Shown piece after piece: positions 31,970-32,225 of a stretch of 32,225 bases of DNA. The stretch is from Caldilineaceae bacterium. Lineage in GTDB: Bacteria; Chloroflexota; Anaerolineae; Caldilineales; Caldilineaceae. Position 1 is the first letter of the stretch. Each line of letters begins with the position of its first letter. The translations under genes were made by a program, and so were the position numbers. Where the stretch lies: positions 1 to 32,225 of the forward strand of contig JALSIX010000012.1 of assembly GCA_026989655.1 (NCBI GenBank). The letters run 5' to 3'. The notes beneath the pieces were generated by a model. It saw only the letters and a program-made list of their open reading frames with translations. It was not told the DNA's origin and ran no database searches.

Positions 31970-32225
31970 TCAATCGCCGAAGAAAGATCGGAGCAGTTCG
32001 GTATAGGTGTCGGCTTCATTGACATACGGGAAATGTCCCGCTGCATGAAATGTATACACGGAAGCAGCAGGGTAGGTTGCTTTCAGTTGCTCACGTAGCG
32101 TCGCTTCGACCAACGGATCGTTGTCCGACTCGACGATCATCGTGGGAATCTCCACCGCCTGGGGGTTCACGGTTTCGAAGGGCTCTATCACCGCCTTGGC
32201 ACGCGTGGCCACCTGGGCCTTGCTC
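31970..32225 (-). CDS. Alpha/beta fold hydrolase, C-terminal part (partial)
   Basis: Open at the right edge; 84 C-terminal residues are visible, stop TGA at 31970-31972. The visible part has the last two catalytic positions of an alpha/beta hydrolase: the acid in IPTMIVESDNDPLV and the histidine in YTFHAAGHFPYVNEADTYTE, with the usual loop and final helix TELLRSFFGD. The nucleophile elbow would lie beyond the window. Codon use is less GC-rich than in ftsK. It lies about 260 bases from an attC-like site whose core is on its downstream side, the arrangement of an integron gene cassette. Substrate unknown. Confidence 0.82.
   Translation of the reverse strand, partial: SKAQVATRAKAVIEPFETVNPQAVEIPTMIVESDNDPLVEATLREQLKATYPAASVYTFHAAGHFPYVNEADTYTELLRSFFGD

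Overview
The window is about 32 kb of high-GC bacterial DNA. It most likely comes from a Chloroflexota genome (Anaerolineae, Caldilineae or Thermoflexia type). This is inferred from the gene mix: a contractile injection system beside a SARP/BTAD regulator, a secreted protein combining cohesin-like and dockerin-like modules and ending in RLYLPHIRR (a C-terminal style I associate with secreted Chloroflexota proteins), and an attC-like element. No tRNA, rRNA, CRISPR array, transposase or integrase was seen.

Region 1 (1-3912, minus strand) is the start of a phage-tail-like contractile injection system operon. In transcription order it holds the sheath, the inner tube, a four-cysteine baseplate/hub-chaperone-like protein and a proline-rich protein that runs off the left edge. 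Upstream on the same strand is a SARP-type activator (4181-5182). It is divergent from the next operon, with good promoter candidates for both directions in between.

Region 2 (5579-21249, plus strand) is a ten-gene, closely packed cluster for a cell-surface glycan or glycolipid. It encodes a GT-C membrane glycosyltransferase, a polyprenyl-phosphate GT2, an FAD glycerol-3-phosphate dehydrogenase, an O-carbamoyltransferase, an epimerase-methyltransferase fusion, a GT4, an AsnB-type amidotransferase, a membrane-anchored beta-rich protein, a flippase/LPG-synthase-like membrane protein and a membrane-anchored DUF4185-like protein. After a 432-base gap with two GC-rich hairpins and a promoter, a second DUF4185-like copy (21682-24990) is embedded in a 1102-residue secreted multidomain protein with LamG-like, cohesin-like and dockerin-like modules. 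The two copies are colinear at DNA level with a constant offset of 1563 bases.

Region 3 (25067-28900, minus strand) is the most interesting part: a compact, incomplete RiPP-like cassette. It has a soluble S24/S26 peptidase, a family-5-type nucleotidyltransferase, a 51-residue precursor-like peptide with a YxxP leader motif and a GPAQ boundary, and an HPr-kinase-like protein. The peptide gene has its own extended -10 promoter and is followed by a perfect 10-bp stem-loop before the kinase. No PqqD, B2 protease or lasso cyclase is present in the window. A small predicted membrane protein lies on the opposite strand.

Region 4 (28908-32225) holds ftsK on the minus strand, with a good promoter carrying two inverted repeats. 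Beyond it are an attC-like site and a partial alpha/beta hydrolase in cassette-like orientation, with a nested perfect inverted repeat between them.
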